Positions 21,644 to 32,790 of a stretch of 64,000 nucleotides of DNA are shown one piece after another. Each line of letters starts with the position of its first letter. Positions within the stretch are counted from its first letter, which is position 1. The position numbers and the translations under genes were made by a program. The stretch covers positions 868,001 to 932,000 of the forward strand of contig NZ_JANIET010000001.1 in the NCBI RefSeq assembly GCF_024506435.1, in the 5' to 3' direction. The notes below the pieces were generated by a model. The model was given only the letters and a program-made list of their open reading frames with translations, did no database searches and was not told where the DNA came from. Source of the stretch: Pantoea trifolii. GTDB lineage: Bacteria > Pseudomonadota > Gammaproteobacteria > Enterobacterales > Enterobacteriaceae.

Positions 21644-22669
21644 ATGTCATCAATTCGACTGGCTGATTTAGCCCAGCAGTTGGATGCAGAATTGCACGGA
21701 GATGGCGATATCGTCATCTCCGGCATTGCTTCTATGCAATCCGCCACAACTGGCCAAATCACTTTTCTTGCAAACAGCCGCTACCGCGAGCAGCTCGCTA
21801 CTATCCAGGCTTCAGCCGTGGTGCTGACGGAAGCGGATCTGGAGTGGTGTAAAACGGCCGCCCTGGTGGTGAAAAATCCTTACTTAACTTATGCCCGCAT
21901 GGCACAACTGCTGGACACCACGCCGCAGCCCGCGCAGAATATCGCGCCCAGTGCGGTGATCGATGCAACGGCTAAGCTGGGTAAGAATGTTTCGGTAGGC
22001 GCAAATGCGGTGATCGAGTCCGGCGTAGAGCTGGGTGACGACGTCGTTATTGGTGCAGGATGTTTTGTTGGTAAGCAGACGCGTATCGGTCGCGGCTCAC
22101 GTTTGTGGGCTAACATCACGATTTATCACGAGATCCAGATCGGTCAGGATTGTCTGATTCAGTCGGGCACCGTTATTGGTGCTGATGGTTTCGGCTATGC
22201 TAACGATCGCGGCAATTGGGTGAAAATCCCACAGCTGGGTACCGTAGTGATTGGTAATCGGGTAGAAATTGGTGCCTGTACCACCATCGATCGCGGCGCG
22301 CTGGATAACACTCTGATCGGCAATGGTGTTATCATAGACAACCAGTGTCAGATTGCGCACAACGTCGTGATTGGTGATAACACCGCAGTTGCGGGTGGTG
22401 TGATCATGGCGGGTAGTCTGAAGATTGGACGTTACTGTATGATTGGCGGCGCCAGCGTCATTAACGGCCATATGGAAATCTGTGACAAAGTGACCGTAAC
22501 GGGCATGGGCATGGTAATGCGCCCCATCACAGAGCCAGGCGTGTATTCGTCGGGTATTCCACTGCAACCCAACAAAACCTGGCGTAAAACAGCAGCGCTG
22601 GTGATGAACATCGATGAAATAAGCAAACGCTTAAAAGCCATCGAACGTAAGGTCGGCAAAGACGACTAA
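21644..22669 (+). CDS. lpxD: UDP-3-O-(3-hydroxymyristoyl)glucosamine N-acyltransferase
   Basis: Third step of lipid A synthesis, adding an N-linked hydroxyacyl chain. The 341-residue product (same as E. coli) has an N-terminal uridine-binding domain (about 1-100), a hexapeptide beta-helix (about 105-290, for example [25 protein letters not shown]), and a C-terminal helical extension. The likely catalytic His lies in [13 protein letters not shown]. The ATG at 21644 is used; the TTG just before it is also in frame. Only 3 bases separate it from the skp stop, suggesting coupling. Confidence 0.96.
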   Translation: MSSIRLADLAQQLDAELHGDGDIVISGIASMQSATTGQITFLANSRYREQLATIQASAVVLTEADLEWCKTAALVVKNPYLTYARMAQLLDTTPQPAQNIAPSAVIDATAKLGKNVSVGANAVIESGVELGDDVVIGAGCFVGKQTRIGRGSRLWANITIYHEIQIGQDCLIQSGTVIGADGFGYANDRGNWVKIPQLGTVVIGNRVEIGACTTIDRGALDNTLIGNGVIIDNQCQIAHNVVIGDNTAVAGGVIMAGSLKIGRYCMIGGASVINGHMEICDKVTVTGMGMVMRPITEPGVYSSGIPLQPNKTWRKTAALVMNIDEISKRLKAIERKVGKDD

Positions 22670-22686
22670 ACGCATCCCACGCTACT

Positions 22687-22818
22687 CGCTTTCATAACAA
22701 GAAGTGTACTTTCTGCCACCTTCGGCTAACCCGAGAATGGCAGCAGGTATCGTAAGAAAGCGAAACGCCCCGAACTAATTTGCGGCCTGCGGAAGATCAT
22801 TTTGATCGGTGCAGGCCG
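22687..22818. repeat. structured lpxD-fabZ intergenic region with nested inverted repeats
   Basis: Two hairpins. The first (22687-22762) has nested arms CGCTTTC/GAAAGCG, CTGCCA/TGGCAG and TCGG/CCGA. The second (22783-22818) has an 8-bp arm pair CGGCCTGC/GCAGGCCG enclosing GATCA/TGATC. Neither has a proper T tract. The region is 191 bp long. Function unknown; it may be a degenerate repeat element or an mRNA processing/stability structure. Confidence 0.6.
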
Positions 22819-22860
22819 TGTTATTGTTGCCATCAGATTTTTTAGGACAGGAAGAGTATT

Positions 22861-23316
22861 TTGACTACTGAAACGCATACTCTGAAAATTGAAGAGATTT
22901 TAGAACTGCTGCCACACCGCTATCCTTTCTTGCTGGTTGATCGCGTGCTGGATTTTGAAGAGCATAAATATCTGCGCGCGGTGAAGAACGTTTCTGTTAA
23001 CGAACCGTTTTTCCAGGGACATTTCCCTGGTAAGCCGATTTTCCCAGGCGTTCTGATTCTGGAAGCGATGGCGCAAGCGACCGGCATTCTGGCGTTCAAA
23101 AGCGTTGGAAAACTGGAACCAGGCGAACTCTATTACTTCGCTGGTATCGATGAAGCCCGTTTCAAACGTCCGGTTGTGCCGGGCGATCAGATGATCATGG
23201 AAGTGACCTTCGAGAAAACCCGTCGTGGCCTGACGCGCTTTAAAGGCGTGGCGACCGTGGACGGCAAAATTGTCTGTGAAGCGACCATGATGTGTGCCCG
23301 TAGCCGGGAGGCATAA
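22861..23316 (+). CDS. fabZ: 3-hydroxyacyl-[acyl-carrier-protein] dehydratase FabZ
   Basis: Dehydrates 3-hydroxyacyl-ACP in fatty acid elongation. The 151-residue hot-dog-fold protein has catalytic His54 ([14 protein letters not shown]) and Glu68 (LILEAMAQ). The start is TTG at 22861, as in E. coli fabZ, with AGGAAGAG upstream. It is followed after 3 bases by lpxA; co-expression balances fatty acid and lipid A synthesis, which compete for hydroxymyristoyl-ACP. Confidence 0.97.
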   Translation: MTTETHTLKIEEILELLPHRYPFLLVDRVLDFEEHKYLRAVKNVSVNEPFFQGHFPGKPIFPGVLILEAMAQATGILAFKSVGKLEPGELYYFAGIDEARFKRPVVPGDQMIMEVTFEKTRRGLTRFKGVATVDGKIVCEATMMCARSREA

Positions 23317-23319
23317 TAA

Positions 23320-24108
23320 GTGATTGATTCAACCGCCAATATCCATCCCAGTTCTGTCATTGAAGAGGGTGCCGTGATCGGCGCCAATGTTCACATCGGT
23401 CCGTTCTGCTTTATCGGTGCCAATGTGGAAATTGGTGAAGGAACGGTACTCAAATCGCACGTGGTGGTGAACGGCCATACGCGTATCGGCAAAGACAATC
23501 AGATCTACCAGTTCGCTTCCATTGGTGAAGTGAACCAGGACCTGAAATATGCGGGCGAACCAACGCGCGTTGAAATTGGCGATCGCAACCGCATCCGCGA
23601 GAGCGTCACCATTCATCGAGGCACCACGCAGGGCGGCAATGTGACCAAAGTCGGCAGCGATAACCTGCTGATGGTGAATGCTCACATCGCGCATGACTGC
23701 GTGATCGGCAATCGCTGCATCTTTGCTAACAATGCCACGCTGGGCGGTCACGTCACCGTTGATGATTTTGCCATTATCGGCGGTATGACGGCGGTACATC
23801 AGTGGTGCACCATTGGTGCTCACGTGATGGTTGGCGGTTGTTCAGGCGTCGCGCAGGATGTGCCGCCTTATGTCATTGCGCAGGGCAACCACGCAACGCC
23901 ATACGGTATCAACATTGAAGGTCTGAAGCGTCGCGGCTTTAGCAAAGAAGCGCTGCATGCCATTCGCAACGCGTACAAACTGCTGTACCGCAGCGGAAAA
24001 ACGCTGGATGAAGTGAAACCAGAGATTGAAGAGCTGGCGAAACAACACAGCGAAGTGCAGCCTTTTTATGACTTCTTTGCCCGTTCTACGCGTGGATTGA
24101 TTCGTTAA
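23320..24108 (+). CDS. lpxA: acyl-ACP--UDP-N-acetylglucosamine O-acyltransferase
   Basis: First step of lipid A synthesis. The 262-residue left-handed beta-helix trimer subunit has hexapeptide repeats from residue 5 to about 185 and catalytic His125 (NAHIAHDC). The start is GTG at 23320 with GGGAGG upstream, giving [27 protein letters not shown]. The segment after GGMTAVHQ reads WCTIG where E. coli has FCIIG. Length equals E. coli. It sits 3 bases after fabZ and 3 bases before lpxB. Confidence 0.97.
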   Translation: MIDSTANIHPSSVIEEGAVIGANVHIGPFCFIGANVEIGEGTVLKSHVVVNGHTRIGKDNQIYQFASIGEVNQDLKYAGEPTRVEIGDRNRIRESVTIHRGTTQGGNVTKVGSDNLLMVNAHIAHDCVIGNRCIFANNATLGGHVTVDDFAIIGGMTAVHQWCTIGAHVMVGGCSGVAQDVPPYVIAQGNHATPYGINIEGLKRRGFSKEALHAIRNAYKLLYRSGKTLDEVKPEIEELAKQHSEVQPFYDFFARSTRGLIR

Positions 24109-24111
24109 TCC

Positions 24112-25260
24112 ATGTCAGCGCGTCCCCTAACGATTGCCCTGGTCGCCGGAGAAACCTCCGGCGATATTCTTGGTGCAGGTCTCATCCGGGCGTTAAAAGC
24201 GCGCCATCCCAATGCGCGCTTTGTGGGCGTGGCCGGTCCGCTGATGCAGGCCGAAGGCTGCGAAGCCTGGTATGAGATGGAAGAGCTGGCGGTGATGGGC
24301 ATCGTCGAAGTGCTGGGACGCCTGCGGCGTCTGCTGAAGATTCGTCGTGACCTGACGCAGCGCTTCACCGAACTCAAGCCGGATGTGTTTGTGGGCATTG
24401 ATGCGCCAGATTTCAACATCACGTTGGAAGGAAGCCTCAAGCGCACGGGCATTCGCACCATTCATTACGTTAGCCCTTCCGTTTGGGCGTGGCGTCAAAA
24501 GCGCGTTTTCAAAATCGGCCGCAACACCAATCTGGTGCTAGCATTCCTGCCGTTTGAAAAAGCGTTCTACGATCGTTTTAACGTGCCATGCCGCTTTATC
24601 GGCCACACCATGGCTGATGCGATGCCGCTACAGCCCGATAAGCTGGCGGCTCGCCGCGAGTTAGGCATCGCTGAAGAGGCGATTTGCCTTGGCTTGTTGC
24701 CGGGCAGTCGTGGTGCGGAAGTGGAAATGCTCAGCGCCGATTTCCTGCGCGCCGCGCAGCTGCTGCGTCAGCGCTATCCAACGTTGGAAATCGTGGTGCC
24801 GCTGGTGAATGCCAAACGCCGCGAGCAGTTTGAGCAGATCAAAGCGCAAGTTGCGCCTGAACTGCCGATGCATTTGCTGGATGGCAAAGGTCGTCAGGCG
24901 ATGCTGGCCAGCGATGCCGCTATTCTTGCATCTGGCACCGCCGCGCTGGAGTGCATGCTGGCGAAATGCCCGATGGTGGTTGGCTATCGTATGAAGCCGT
25001 CGACCTTCTGGCTGGCAAAACGTTTGGTAAAAACGCCTTACGTTTCCCTGCCAAATCTGTTAGCCGGTCGCGAGCTGGTAAAAGAGTTGCTACAGGACGA
25101 GTGTCAGCCCGAAGCGTTAGCTGCGGCGCTTGAGCCGCTACTGCACGCGGGCCCTGAGCGCGACGCGCTGCTGAAAACCTTCACCGAACTGCATCAACAG
25201 ATTCGCTGGAATGCCGATGAGCAGGCGGCGGATGCGGTACTGGAGATCATCAATGGCTGA
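24112..25260 (+). CDS. lpxB: lipid-A-disaccharide synthase
   Basis: Condenses UDP-diacylglucosamine with lipid X to form the lipid A disaccharide at the inner membrane. The 382-residue GT-B glycosyltransferase matches the E. coli length. Signatures are [13 protein letters not shown] near the N-terminus, the [16 protein letters not shown] segment, [13 protein letters not shown], and the C-terminal [21 protein letters not shown] nucleotide-sugar site. The ATG is 3 bases after lpxA. Its last 8 bases overlap rnhB. Confidence 0.97.
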   Translation: MSARPLTIALVAGETSGDILGAGLIRALKARHPNARFVGVAGPLMQAEGCEAWYEMEELAVMGIVEVLGRLRRLLKIRRDLTQRFTELKPDVFVGIDAPDFNITLEGSLKRTGIRTIHYVSPSVWAWRQKRVFKIGRNTNLVLAFLPFEKAFYDRFNVPCRFIGHTMADAMPLQPDKLAARRELGIAEEAICLGLLPGSRGAEVEMLSADFLRAAQLLRQRYPTLEIVVPLVNAKRREQFEQIKAQVAPELPMHLLDGKGRQAMLASDAAILASGTAALECMLAKCPMVVGYRMKPSTFWLAKRLVKTPYVSLPNLLAGRELVKELLQDECQPEALAAALEPLLHAGPERDALLKTFTELHQQIRWNADEQAADAVLEIING

Positions 25261-25879
25261 ATTTATCTATCCTAACGCGCAGCTGATTGCTGGCGTTGAT
25301 GAGGTCGGACGCGGTCCGCTGGTTGGCGCAGTGGTGACGGCGGCGGTGATCCTTGATCCCGCCAACCCGATTGTCGGACTGGCCGACTCGAAAAAGCTCT
25401 CCGAGAAGCGTCGTCTGGCGCTGTATGACGAGATCAAAGAGAAGGCGCTGGCCTGGAGTCTTGGTCGAGCCGAGCCAGAAGAGATCGATCAGCTCAATAT
25501 TCTGCACGCCACCATGCTGGCGATGCAGCGCGCGGTCGCGGGTTTGCACATTGCGCCGGACTTCGTCCTCATCGATGGTAACCGTTGTCCCGCGCTGCCG
25601 ATGCCCTCGCAGGCGGTGGTAAAGGGCGATAGCCTGGTGAAAGAGATCAGTGCTGCTTCGATCATCGCCAAAGTCACGCGCGATCGTGAAATGGCCGAAC
25701 TGGATCTGCTGTTCCCGCAATATGGTTTTGCGCAGCACAAAGGTTATCCAACCGCGCTGCACATGGAAAAGCTGACGCAGCACGGCGCCACACCTCATCA
25801 TCGTCGCAGCTTTGCGCCGGTGCGTAACGCCTTGATTGATGCTGACGTGCTGGCAGCCCGCCAGCCAACTACGCTTTAA
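25253..25879 (+). CDS. rnhB: ribonuclease HII
   Basis: Endonuclease that removes ribonucleotides misincorporated in DNA. The product is 208 residues (E. coli 198), with the active-site pair Asp16-Glu17 in GVDEVGRG and Asp108 in LIDGNRCP. The C-terminus is a little longer than in E. coli. The start gives [25 protein letters not shown] and overlaps the lpxB stop by 8 bases, so translation is likely coupled. dnaE follows. Confidence 0.96.
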   Translation: MAEFIYPNAQLIAGVDEVGRGPLVGAVVTAAVILDPANPIVGLADSKKLSEKRRLALYDEIKEKALAWSLGRAEPEEIDQLNILHATMLAMQRAVAGLHIAPDFVLIDGNRCPALPMPSQAVVKGDSLVKEISAASIIAKVTRDREMAELDLLFPQYGFAQHKGYPTALHMEKLTQHGATPHHRRSFAPVRNALIDADVLAARQPTTL

Positions 25880-25910
25880 TAGCCTGACGCTGTTTTAACC
25901 GGAAACTGAT

Positions 25911-28900
25911 ATGGCTGAACCTCGTTTTATACATCTGCGCGTCCACAGCGATTACTCCATGGTTGATGGTCTGGCGAAAACCGGACCTTTAGTCAAGAAG
26001 GCGGCTGCGCTGGGCATGCCGGCGATCGCCATTACCGACTACATCAACCTGTGCGGGCTGGTGCGTTTTTACGGTAGTGCGCACGGCGCGGGGATCAAGC
26101 CGATTGTCGGTGCTGATTTTCAGGTTGCCAGTGAATTAATGGGCGATGAGCTGACGCAGTTAACGCTGCTGGCGGCCAATAACACCGGTTATCAAAACCT
26201 GACCTTGCTGATTTCACGTGCCTATCAGCGCGGTTACGGCATTGCGGGCCCCATCATCGATCGCGACTGGCTGCTGGAACTGGGCGAAGGCCTGATTCTG
26301 CTGTCGGGCGGACGTCGTGGCGATGTGGGCCGCAGTCTGCTGCGCGGCAATAGCGCGATGGTCGCGCAGTGTTTGAGCTTTTATCAGGAACACTTCCCAA
26401 ATCGTTATTACCTCGAATTGATGCGCACCGGTCGCGCCGATGAAGAAGCCTATCTGCATGCCGCCGTCGAGCTGGCGATTGCCGAAGGTATTCCCGTTGT
26501 TGCCACCAACGAAGTGTGCTTCCTCAATGAAGAAGATTTTGATGCGCATGAAATCCGCGTGGCGATTCATGACGGCTACACGCTGGACGATCCTAAGCGT
26601 CCGCGCAATTACAGTCCTCAGCAATATATGCGCAGTGAAGAGGAGATGTGCGAGCTGTTCTCGGACATCCCGGAAGCGCTGGAAAATAGCGTAGAGATTG
26701 CTAAGCGCTGTAACGTGACAGTGCGCCTCGGCGAGTACTTCCTGCCGCAGTTCCCCACCGGTGATATGAGCACCGAAGACTTCCTCGTGGCGAAGTCGCG
26801 CGAAGGTCTGGAAGAGCGTATGGAATTCCTCTTCCCGGATGCGGCGGTGCGCGCTGAAAAACGCGTGGAATATGATGAACGTCTGGAGATTGAACTCACC
26901 GTTATCAACCAGATGGGCTTTCCCGGCTACTTCCTGATCGTGATGGAGTTTATCCAGTGGTCGAAGGACAACGGCATTCCCGTCGGTCCAGGCCGTGGTT
27001 CGGGTGCCGGTTCATTAGTGGCATATGCGCTAAAAATTACCGATATCGATCCGCTGGAATTTGACCTGCTGTTTGAACGTTTCCTGAACCCGGAACGTGT
27101 CTCGATGCCTGATTTCGACGTCGACTTCTGCATGGAGAAACGCGATCAGGTGATCGATCACGTGGCCGATATGTATGGACGTGATGCGGTATCGCAGATC
27201 ATTACGTTCGGTACCATGGCAGCGAAAGCGGTTATTCGCGATGTGGGACGTGTACTCGGCCATCCGTACGGTTTTGTTGATCGTATCTCTAAGCTGATCC
27301 CGCCGGATCCAGGCATGACGCTGGAGAAAGCCTTCCTGGCTGAACCGCAGCTGCCGGAGATCTACGAGGCAGATGAAGAGGTGAAAGCGCTGATCGACAT
27401 GGCGCGCAAACTGGAAGGTGTCACGCGTAACGCCGGTAAACACGCCGGTGGTGTGGTGATCTCGCCGACCAAAATCACCGATTTTGCGCCGCTGTACTGC
27501 GATGAAAACGGGCAGTTCCCGGTTACCCAGTTTGATAAGAATGACGTGGAATATGCCGGGCTGGTGAAGTTTGACTTCCTTGGCCTGCGTACGCTCACTA
27601 TCATCGACTGGGCGCTGAAGATGATTAACCCGCGCCGTGAAAAGCAGGGTTTGCCACCGATTGATATCGCCGCTATCCCGCTTGACGACAAAAAAAGTTT
27701 CGACATGCTACAGCGCTCGGAAACCACTGCGGTGTTCCAGCTTGAATCGCGCGGCATGAAAGATTTGATCAAACGTCTGAAGCCTGACTGCTTCGAAGAT
27801 ATGATCGCACTGGTGGCGCTATTCCGTCCGGGACCGCTGCAATCGGGCATGGTAGATAACTTCATCGACCGTAAGCACGGCCGCGAAGAGATTTCTTATC
27901 CGGATATTCAGTGGCAGCACGAAACTCTGAAACCGGTGCTGGAGCCGACCTACGGCATCATTCTGTATCAGGAACAGGTGATGCAGATCGCGCAGGTGCT
28001 GTCGGGCTACACGCTGGGCGGCGCGGACATGTTGCGTCGTGCGATGGGTAAAAAGAAACCCGAAGAGATGGCGAAGCAGCGTTCGGTGTTCCAGGACGGT
28101 GCAGAGAAGATGGGTGTCGACGGCGAACTGTCGATGAAAATCTTCGATCTGGTAGAGAAATTCGCCGGCTATGGCTTTAACAAGTCACACTCCGCTGCTT
28201 ACGCATTGGTTTCCTATCAAACGCTGTGGCTGAAAGCGCACTATCCGGCAGAGTTCATGGCGGCCGTAATGACCGCTGATATGGATAACACCGAGAAAGT
28301 GGTTGGCCTGGTCGACGAATGCTGGCGCATGGGCCTCAAAGTGCTGCCGCCAGATATCAACTCAGGTTTGTATCCGTTCCATGTCAATGACGATGGCGAG
28401 ATCGTTTACGGCATCGGCGCGATCAAAGGCGTGGGTGAAGGCCCGATCGAAGCGATCCTGGAAGCGCGTAACGAAGGCGGTTACTTCAAAGAGCTGTTTG
28501 ATCTCTGCGCGCGCACCGACACCAAAAAGATCAACCGTCGCGTGATGGAAAAACTGATCATGTCAGGCGCGTTCGATCGTCTCGGCCCGCATCGTGCGGC
28601 CTTGATGAGTGCGCTTAGCGACGCCTTAAAAGCGGCCGATCAGCATGCCAAAGCCGAAGCCATCGGCCAGGCCGATATGTTTGGCGTGCTGGCGGAAGAG
28701 CCGGAGCAGGTGGAGAAATCCTACGCCAGCATCACGCCGTGGCCGGAACAAATTCAACTGGATGGCGAACGTGAGACCTTAGGTCTCTATCTTACCGGCC
28801 ATCCAATTAATCAGTATTTGAAAGAAATTGAGCGTTACGTCGGCGGCATGCGCCTGAAAGACATGCATCCGACAGATCGTGGTAAAGTAACCGTCGCGGC

Positions 28901-29393
28901 GGGGCTGGTGATTGCCGCCCGCGTGATGGTCACTAAACGCGGCAACCGAATTGGTATTTGTACGATTGACGATCGTTCTGGTCGTCTTGAAGTGATGTTA
29001 TTTACCGATGCGTTAGATAAATACCAGCAGTTGCTGGAGAAGGACCGTATCCTGATCGTCAGTGGACAGGTCAGCTTTGATGACTTTAGCGGTGGCCTTA
29101 AAATGACCGCTCGGGAAGTTATGGACATCGACGAAGCGCGGGAAAAATACGCGCGCGGACTTGCTATCTCGCTGACGGACAGGCAAATTGATGACCAGCT
29201 TTTAAACCGTCTCCGCCAGTCTCTGGAGCCTCATCGCTCCGGGACCATTCCGGTGCATCTCTACTATCAGAGAGCCGATGCGCGAGCGAAGCTACGCTTT
29301 GGTGCAGCGTGGCGTATTTCGCCCAGCGATCGTTTACTCAACGATTTGCGGTCGTTAGTAGGATCGGAGCAGGTGGAACTGGAGTTTGACTAA
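25911..29393 (+). CDS. dnaE: DNA polymerase III subunit alpha
   Basis: Catalytic subunit of the replicative polymerase (C-family). Length is 1160, identical to E. coli. Domains: PHP domain (about 1-270, [16 protein letters not shown]), palm with catalytic Asp401 and Asp403 (PDFDVDF) and Asp555 (KFDFLG), fingers, the beta-clamp-binding motif (QADMFGV near 920), and a C-terminal OB-fold and tau-binding region. The proofreading subunit dnaQ lies in the same window at 55450. Confidence 0.98.
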   Translation: MAEPRFIHLRVHSDYSMVDGLAKTGPLVKKAAALGMPAIAITDYINLCGLVRFYGSAHGAGIKPIVGADFQVASELMGDELTQLTLLAANNTGYQNLTLLISRAYQRGYGIAGPIIDRDWLLELGEGLILLSGGRRGDVGRSLLRGNSAMVAQCLSFYQEHFPNRYYLELMRTGRADEEAYLHAAVELAIAEGIPVVATNEVCFLNEEDFDAHEIRVAIHDGYTLDDPKRPRNYSPQQYMRSEEEMCELFSDIPEALENSVEIAKRCNVTVRLGEYFLPQFPTGDMSTEDFLVAKSREGLEERMEFLFPDAAVRAEKRVEYDERLEIELTVINQMGFPGYFLIVMEFIQWSKDNGIPVGPGRGSGAGSLVAYALKITDIDPLEFDLLFERFLNPERVSMPDFDVDFCMEKRDQVIDHVADMYGRDAVSQIITFGTMAAKAVIRDVGRVLGHPYGFVDRISKLIPPDPGMTLEKAFLAEPQLPEIYEADEEVKALIDMARKLEGVTRNAGKHAGGVVISPTKITDFAPLYCDENGQFPVTQFDKNDVEYAGLVKFDFLGLRTLTIIDWALKMINPRREKQGLPPIDIAAIPLDDKKSFDMLQRSETTAVFQLESRGMKDLIKRLKPDCFEDMIALVALFRPGPLQSGMVDNFIDRKHGREEISYPDIQWQHETLKPVLEPTYGIILYQEQVMQIAQVLSGYTLGGADMLRRAMGKKKPEEMAKQRSVFQDGAEKMGVDGELSMKIFDLVEKFAGYGFNKSHSAAYALVSYQTLWLKAHYPAEFMAAVMTADMDNTEKVVGLVDECWRMGLKVLPPDINSGLYPFHVNDDGEIVYGIGAIKGVGEGPIEAILEARNEGGYFKELFDLCARTDTKKINRRVMEKLIMSGAFDRLGPHRAALMSALSDALKAADQHAKAEAIGQADMFGVLAEEPEQVEKSYASITPWPEQIQLDGERETLGLYLTGHPINQYLKEIERYVGGMRLKDMHPTDRGKVTVAAGLVIAARVMVTKRGNRIGICTIDDRSGRLEVMLFTDALDKYQQLLEKDRILIVSGQVSFDDFSGGLKMTAREVMDIDEAREKYARGLAISLTDRQIDDQLLNRLRQSLEPHRSGTIPVHLYYQRADARAKLRFGAAWRISPSDRLLNDLRSLVGSEQVELEFD

Positions 29394-29405
29394 AACAGGA
29401 ACATT

Positions 29406-30365
29406 ATGAGTCTTAATTACCTGGATTTTGAACAGCCAATCGCAGAGCTTGAAGCGAAAATCGACTCGTTGAAATCGATTGGCCGTTCGGATGAGAAACA
29501 CGATATTAATTTGGATGAGGAAGTGCAGCGTCTGCGCGAAAAAAGCGTCGAGCTGACCCGTAAAATCTTCTCCGATTTAGGCGCATGGCAAGTGGCGCAA
29601 CTCGCGCGTCATCCGCTGCGTCCTTATACACTGGACTATATCCGCAACGCGTTTGATGATTTCGACGAACTGGCGGGCGATCGTGCTTATGCCGATGATA
29701 AAGCGATTGTCGGCGGTATTGCCCGTCTCGACGGTCGTCCAGTGATGATCATTGGTCATCAGAAAGGTCGCGAAACCAAAGAGAAAATCCGTCGTAACTT
29801 CGGTATGCCGGCACCAGAAGGCTACCGCAAAGCGCTGCGTCTGATGGAAATGGCTGAACGCTTTAAGATGCCGCTGATCACCTTCATCGACACGCCGGGT
29901 GCTTATCCGGGCGTGGGTGCAGAAGAGCGCGGTCAGTCTGAAGCGATCGCCCGCAACCTGCGTGAAATGTCTGGCCTGAAAATTCCGGTGATTTGTACCG
30001 TAATCGGCGAAGGCGGTTCCGGTGGCGCGCTGGCTATTGGCGTGGGTGACAAAGTAAACATGCTGCAGTACAGCACCTATTCGGTGATTTCACCGGAAGG
30101 TTGTGCATCAATCCTGTGGAAAAGCGCCGACAAAGCACCGTTGGCGGCGGAAGCGATGGGTATCACCGCTGAGCGTCTGAAAGAGCTGAAGCTGATCGAT
30201 TCCATCATTCCTGAACCGTTGGGCGGCGCGCATCGTCAACCGGTAGATATGGCGGCTTCTCTTAAGCAGCAACTGCTGGCGGATCTGGCCGATCTCGATG
30301 TGCTGAGCACCGAAGAGTTGCTCAACCGTCGCTATCAGCGCCTGATGAACTACGGCTACGCTTGA
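29406..30365 (+). CDS. accA: acetyl-CoA carboxylase carboxyltransferase subunit alpha
   Basis: With AccD it transfers the carboxyl group from carboxybiotin to acetyl-CoA, the first step of fatty acid synthesis. The 319-residue product equals E. coli AccA: an N-terminal helical segment ([22 protein letters not shown]), then a crotonase fold with [24 protein letters not shown] and [38 protein letters not shown]. It is 12 bases after dnaE and followed by a terminator. Confidence 0.98.
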   Translation: MSLNYLDFEQPIAELEAKIDSLKSIGRSDEKHDINLDEEVQRLREKSVELTRKIFSDLGAWQVAQLARHPLRPYTLDYIRNAFDDFDELAGDRAYADDKAIVGGIARLDGRPVMIIGHQKGRETKEKIRRNFGMPAPEGYRKALRLMEMAERFKMPLITFIDTPGAYPGVGAEERGQSEAIARNLREMSGLKIPVICTVIGEGGSGGALAIGVGDKVNMLQYSTYSVISPEGCASILWKSADKAPLAAEAMGITAERLKELKLIDSIIPEPLGGAHRQPVDMAASLKQQLLADLADLDVLSTEELLNRRYQRLMNYGYA

Positions 30366-30384
30366 TACATCAAACTGAAGCAAG

Positions 30385-30409
30385 AAGCGGACCTCGGTCC
30401 GCTTTTTTT
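30385..30409 (+). terminator. terminator of the dnaE-accA transcript
   Basis: AAGCGGACC/GGTCCGCTT stem with a very short loop followed by a run of seven T residues, 20 bases after the accA stop. Confidence 0.9.
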
Positions 30410-30436
30410 ACGCCTGCTAATCGATAATTTCGCATT

Positions 30437-30456
30437 GGTCGCCATTCATGGCGACC
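30437..30456. repeat. 20-bp intergenic palindrome, copy 1
   Basis: GGTCGCCATTCATGGCGACC, a near-perfect palindrome that recurs identically at 56456-56475. It stands alone between accA and ldcC. Probably a member of a dispersed REP-like family; genome-wide abundance cannot be seen here. Confidence 0.75.
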
Positions 30457-30577
30457 TTTTCTGGCCTAAGCACCCAACCCAAAGCGCGATGAACCTCAAC
30501 AGCAGAGCATTCCAGGTTTATCCGCGCGCGCTTTTCGCTATCCTTATTCAGTGCCACAACACCACAGGAGGTGAGCA

Positions 30578-32758
30578 TTGAATATTATTGCGATCATGGG
30601 ACCGCACGGCGCTTTCTACAAAGATGAGCCTATTCGCGAACTGGATGCTGCCCTTAAGCTGCAAGGCTTCCAAACCGTTTACCCCAATAATGCCAGCGAC
30701 CTGCTGAAGTTGATTGAACACAATCCGCGTATCTGCGGAGTGATTTTTGACTGGGACGATTACAGTCTGGCGCTGTGTAGCGACATCAATCAGCTCAATG
30801 AATATCTGCCGCTGTATGCCTTCATCAACACCCATTCGCAAATGGATGTCAGCATCAACGAGATGCGTATGGCGCTGCACTTCTTCGAATATGCCTTGAG
30901 CGCCGCCGATGACATCGCGCTGCATATTCGTCAGTACACCGATGAGTACATCGACAACATCACGCCGCCGCTGACCAAGGCCTTGTTCACCTACGTCAAA
31001 GAGGGCAAATACACCTTCTGCACGCCGGGCCACATGGGCGGCAGCGCCTTCCAGAAAAGCCCGGTGGGCAGCCTGTTTTATGACTTCTTCGGCTCGAACA
31101 CTTTAAAAGCGGATGTCTCGATCTCGGTAACGGAACTGGGTTCGTTGCTTGATCACACCGGCCCGCATCTGGAAGCGGAGGAGTACGTCGCGCGCACCTT
31201 TGGGGCTGAGCAAAGCTACATGGTGACCAACGGCACCTCGACCTCGAACAAAATCGTCGGCATGTATGCGGCGCCAGCGGGCAGCACCGTGCTGATTGAC
31301 CGCAACTGCCATAAATCGCTGACCCATTTGCTGATGATGAGCGACATCATCCCGATCTGGCTCAAACCGACGCGCAACGCGTTGGGCATTCTGGGCGGCA
31401 TTCCGCAGCGCGAGTTTACGCGTGACAGCATCCAACTAAAGGTCAATGCTACGCCACGCGCCAGCTGGCCGGTGCATGCGGTGATCACCAACTCAACCTA
31501 CGATGGCCTGCTGTATAACACGCAATTCATCAAACAGACGCTGGATGTGCCATCTATCCACTTTGATTCTGCGTGGGTGCCGTACACCAATTTCCATCCA
31601 ATTTATGCCGGCAAAAGCGGCATGAGCGGCGATCGGATTTCCGGCAAAGTGATCTATGAAACGCAATCGACACACAAACTGCTGGCGGCGTTCTCGCAGG
31701 CTTCGCTGATTCACATCAAAGGCGATTACGACGAGCACACCTTCAACGAAGCCTACATGATGCACACCACCACCTCGCCGAGCTACGCGATTGTCTCGTC
31801 GATTGAAACCGCGGCGGCGATGCTGCGCGGCAATCCGGGTAAGCGACTGATCAACCGCTCGGTTGAACGTGCGCTGCATTTCCGTCGTGAGATTCAGCGC
31901 TTGCGTGAAGAGTGCGACGGCTGGTTCTTTGATATCTGGCAGCCGGAACAGATCGATCAAGCCGAATGCTGGCCGATCCAGCCGGGCGAAGAGGATTGGC
32001 ACGGTTTCACTCATGCCGACCGTGATCATATGTATCTCGATCCGATCAAAGTCACCATTCTGACGCCGGGCATGAGCGAGCTGGGCAAGATGGCGGAAGA
32101 GGGCATTCCAGCCGCGCTGGTGGCTAAGTTCCTCGATCAGCGCGGTATCGTGGTGGAGAAAACCGGGCCGTACAATTTGCTGTTCCTGTTCAGCATCGGC
32201 ATTGATAAAACCAAAGCGATGAGCGTGCTGCGTGGTCTGACGGAGTTTAAGCGCGCATACGATCTCAACCTGCGGGTGAAAAACATGCTGCCGGATCTCT
32301 ACGCTGAAGATCCCGATTTCTACCGCAACATGCGCATCCAAACGCTGGCGCAGGGCATTCATCAGTTGATCCTGCAACACGATCTGCCGCGCCTGATGTT
32401 GATAGCGTTCGATGTGCTGCCGGAGATGAAGATGACGCCGCATCAGGCGTTTCAGCGCCAGGTGAAAGGTCAGGTGGAAACGGTGGACATTCGCGAGCTG
32501 GTGGGGCGCATTTCGGCCAACATGATTCTGCCGTACCCGCCAGGCGTGCCGGTGGTGATGCCGGGCGAGATGATTACGGAAGAGAGCCGTTCCGTGCTCG
32601 ATTTTCTGCTGATGCTTTGCACTATTGGTCGACACTATCCCGGCTTCGAAACCGATATTCACGGTGCAACGCTCACAGAAGATGGCCGCTATCTGGTGCG
32701 CGTATTGCGTGAAGAAGTCGGACAATCACCTCTTTCCAACGCCGCTTGTGCCACGTAG
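30578..32758 (+). CDS. ldcC: lysine decarboxylase (constitutive type LdcC)
   Basis: PLP-dependent decarboxylation of lysine to cadaverine. The product has 726 residues, with an N-terminal wing domain (1-130), a fold-type I PLP core with Lys367 in STHK, and a C-terminal domain. It follows accA as ldcC does in E. coli. The start is TTG at 30578 with a strong AGGAGG, giving MNIIAIMGPHGAFYKDEPIREL. The C-terminus runs about 13 residues beyond E. coli LdcC (713), ending SNAACAT. No cadB-like antiporter is adjacent. Confidence 0.93.
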   Translation: MNIIAIMGPHGAFYKDEPIRELDAALKLQGFQTVYPNNASDLLKLIEHNPRICGVIFDWDDYSLALCSDINQLNEYLPLYAFINTHSQMDVSINEMRMALHFFEYALSAADDIALHIRQYTDEYIDNITPPLTKALFTYVKEGKYTFCTPGHMGGSAFQKSPVGSLFYDFFGSNTLKADVSISVTELGSLLDHTGPHLEAEEYVARTFGAEQSYMVTNGTSTSNKIVGMYAAPAGSTVLIDRNCHKSLTHLLMMSDIIPIWLKPTRNALGILGGIPQREFTRDSIQLKVNATPRASWPVHAVITNSTYDGLLYNTQFIKQTLDVPSIHFDSAWVPYTNFHPIYAGKSGMSGDRISGKVIYETQSTHKLLAAFSQASLIHIKGDYDEHTFNEAYMMHTTTSPSYAIVSSIETAAAMLRGNPGKRLINRSVERALHFRREIQRLREECDGWFFDIWQPEQIDQAECWPIQPGEEDWHGFTHADRDHMYLDPIKVTILTPGMSELGKMAEEGIPAALVAKFLDQRGIVVEKTGPYNLLFLFSIGIDKTKAMSVLRGLTEFKRAYDLNLRVKNMLPDLYAEDPDFYRNMRIQTLAQGIHQLILQHDLPRLMLIAFDVLPEMKMTPHQAFQRQVKGQVETVDIRELVGRISANMILPYPPGVPVVMPGEMITEESRSVLDFLLMLCTIGRHYPGFETDIHGATLTEDGRYLVRVLREEVGQSPLSNAACAT

Positions 32759-32790
32759 GGTAAGCGGCTTATGTCAAAACCGGAGTCGCT

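Noticed and set aside
31493..32725. 410-codon open frame on the minus strand inside ldcC
   Set aside because: It lies wholly antisense to a clearly recognised lysine decarboxylase, has no family motif and no ribosome-binding site; it is a by-product of GC-rich codon use.
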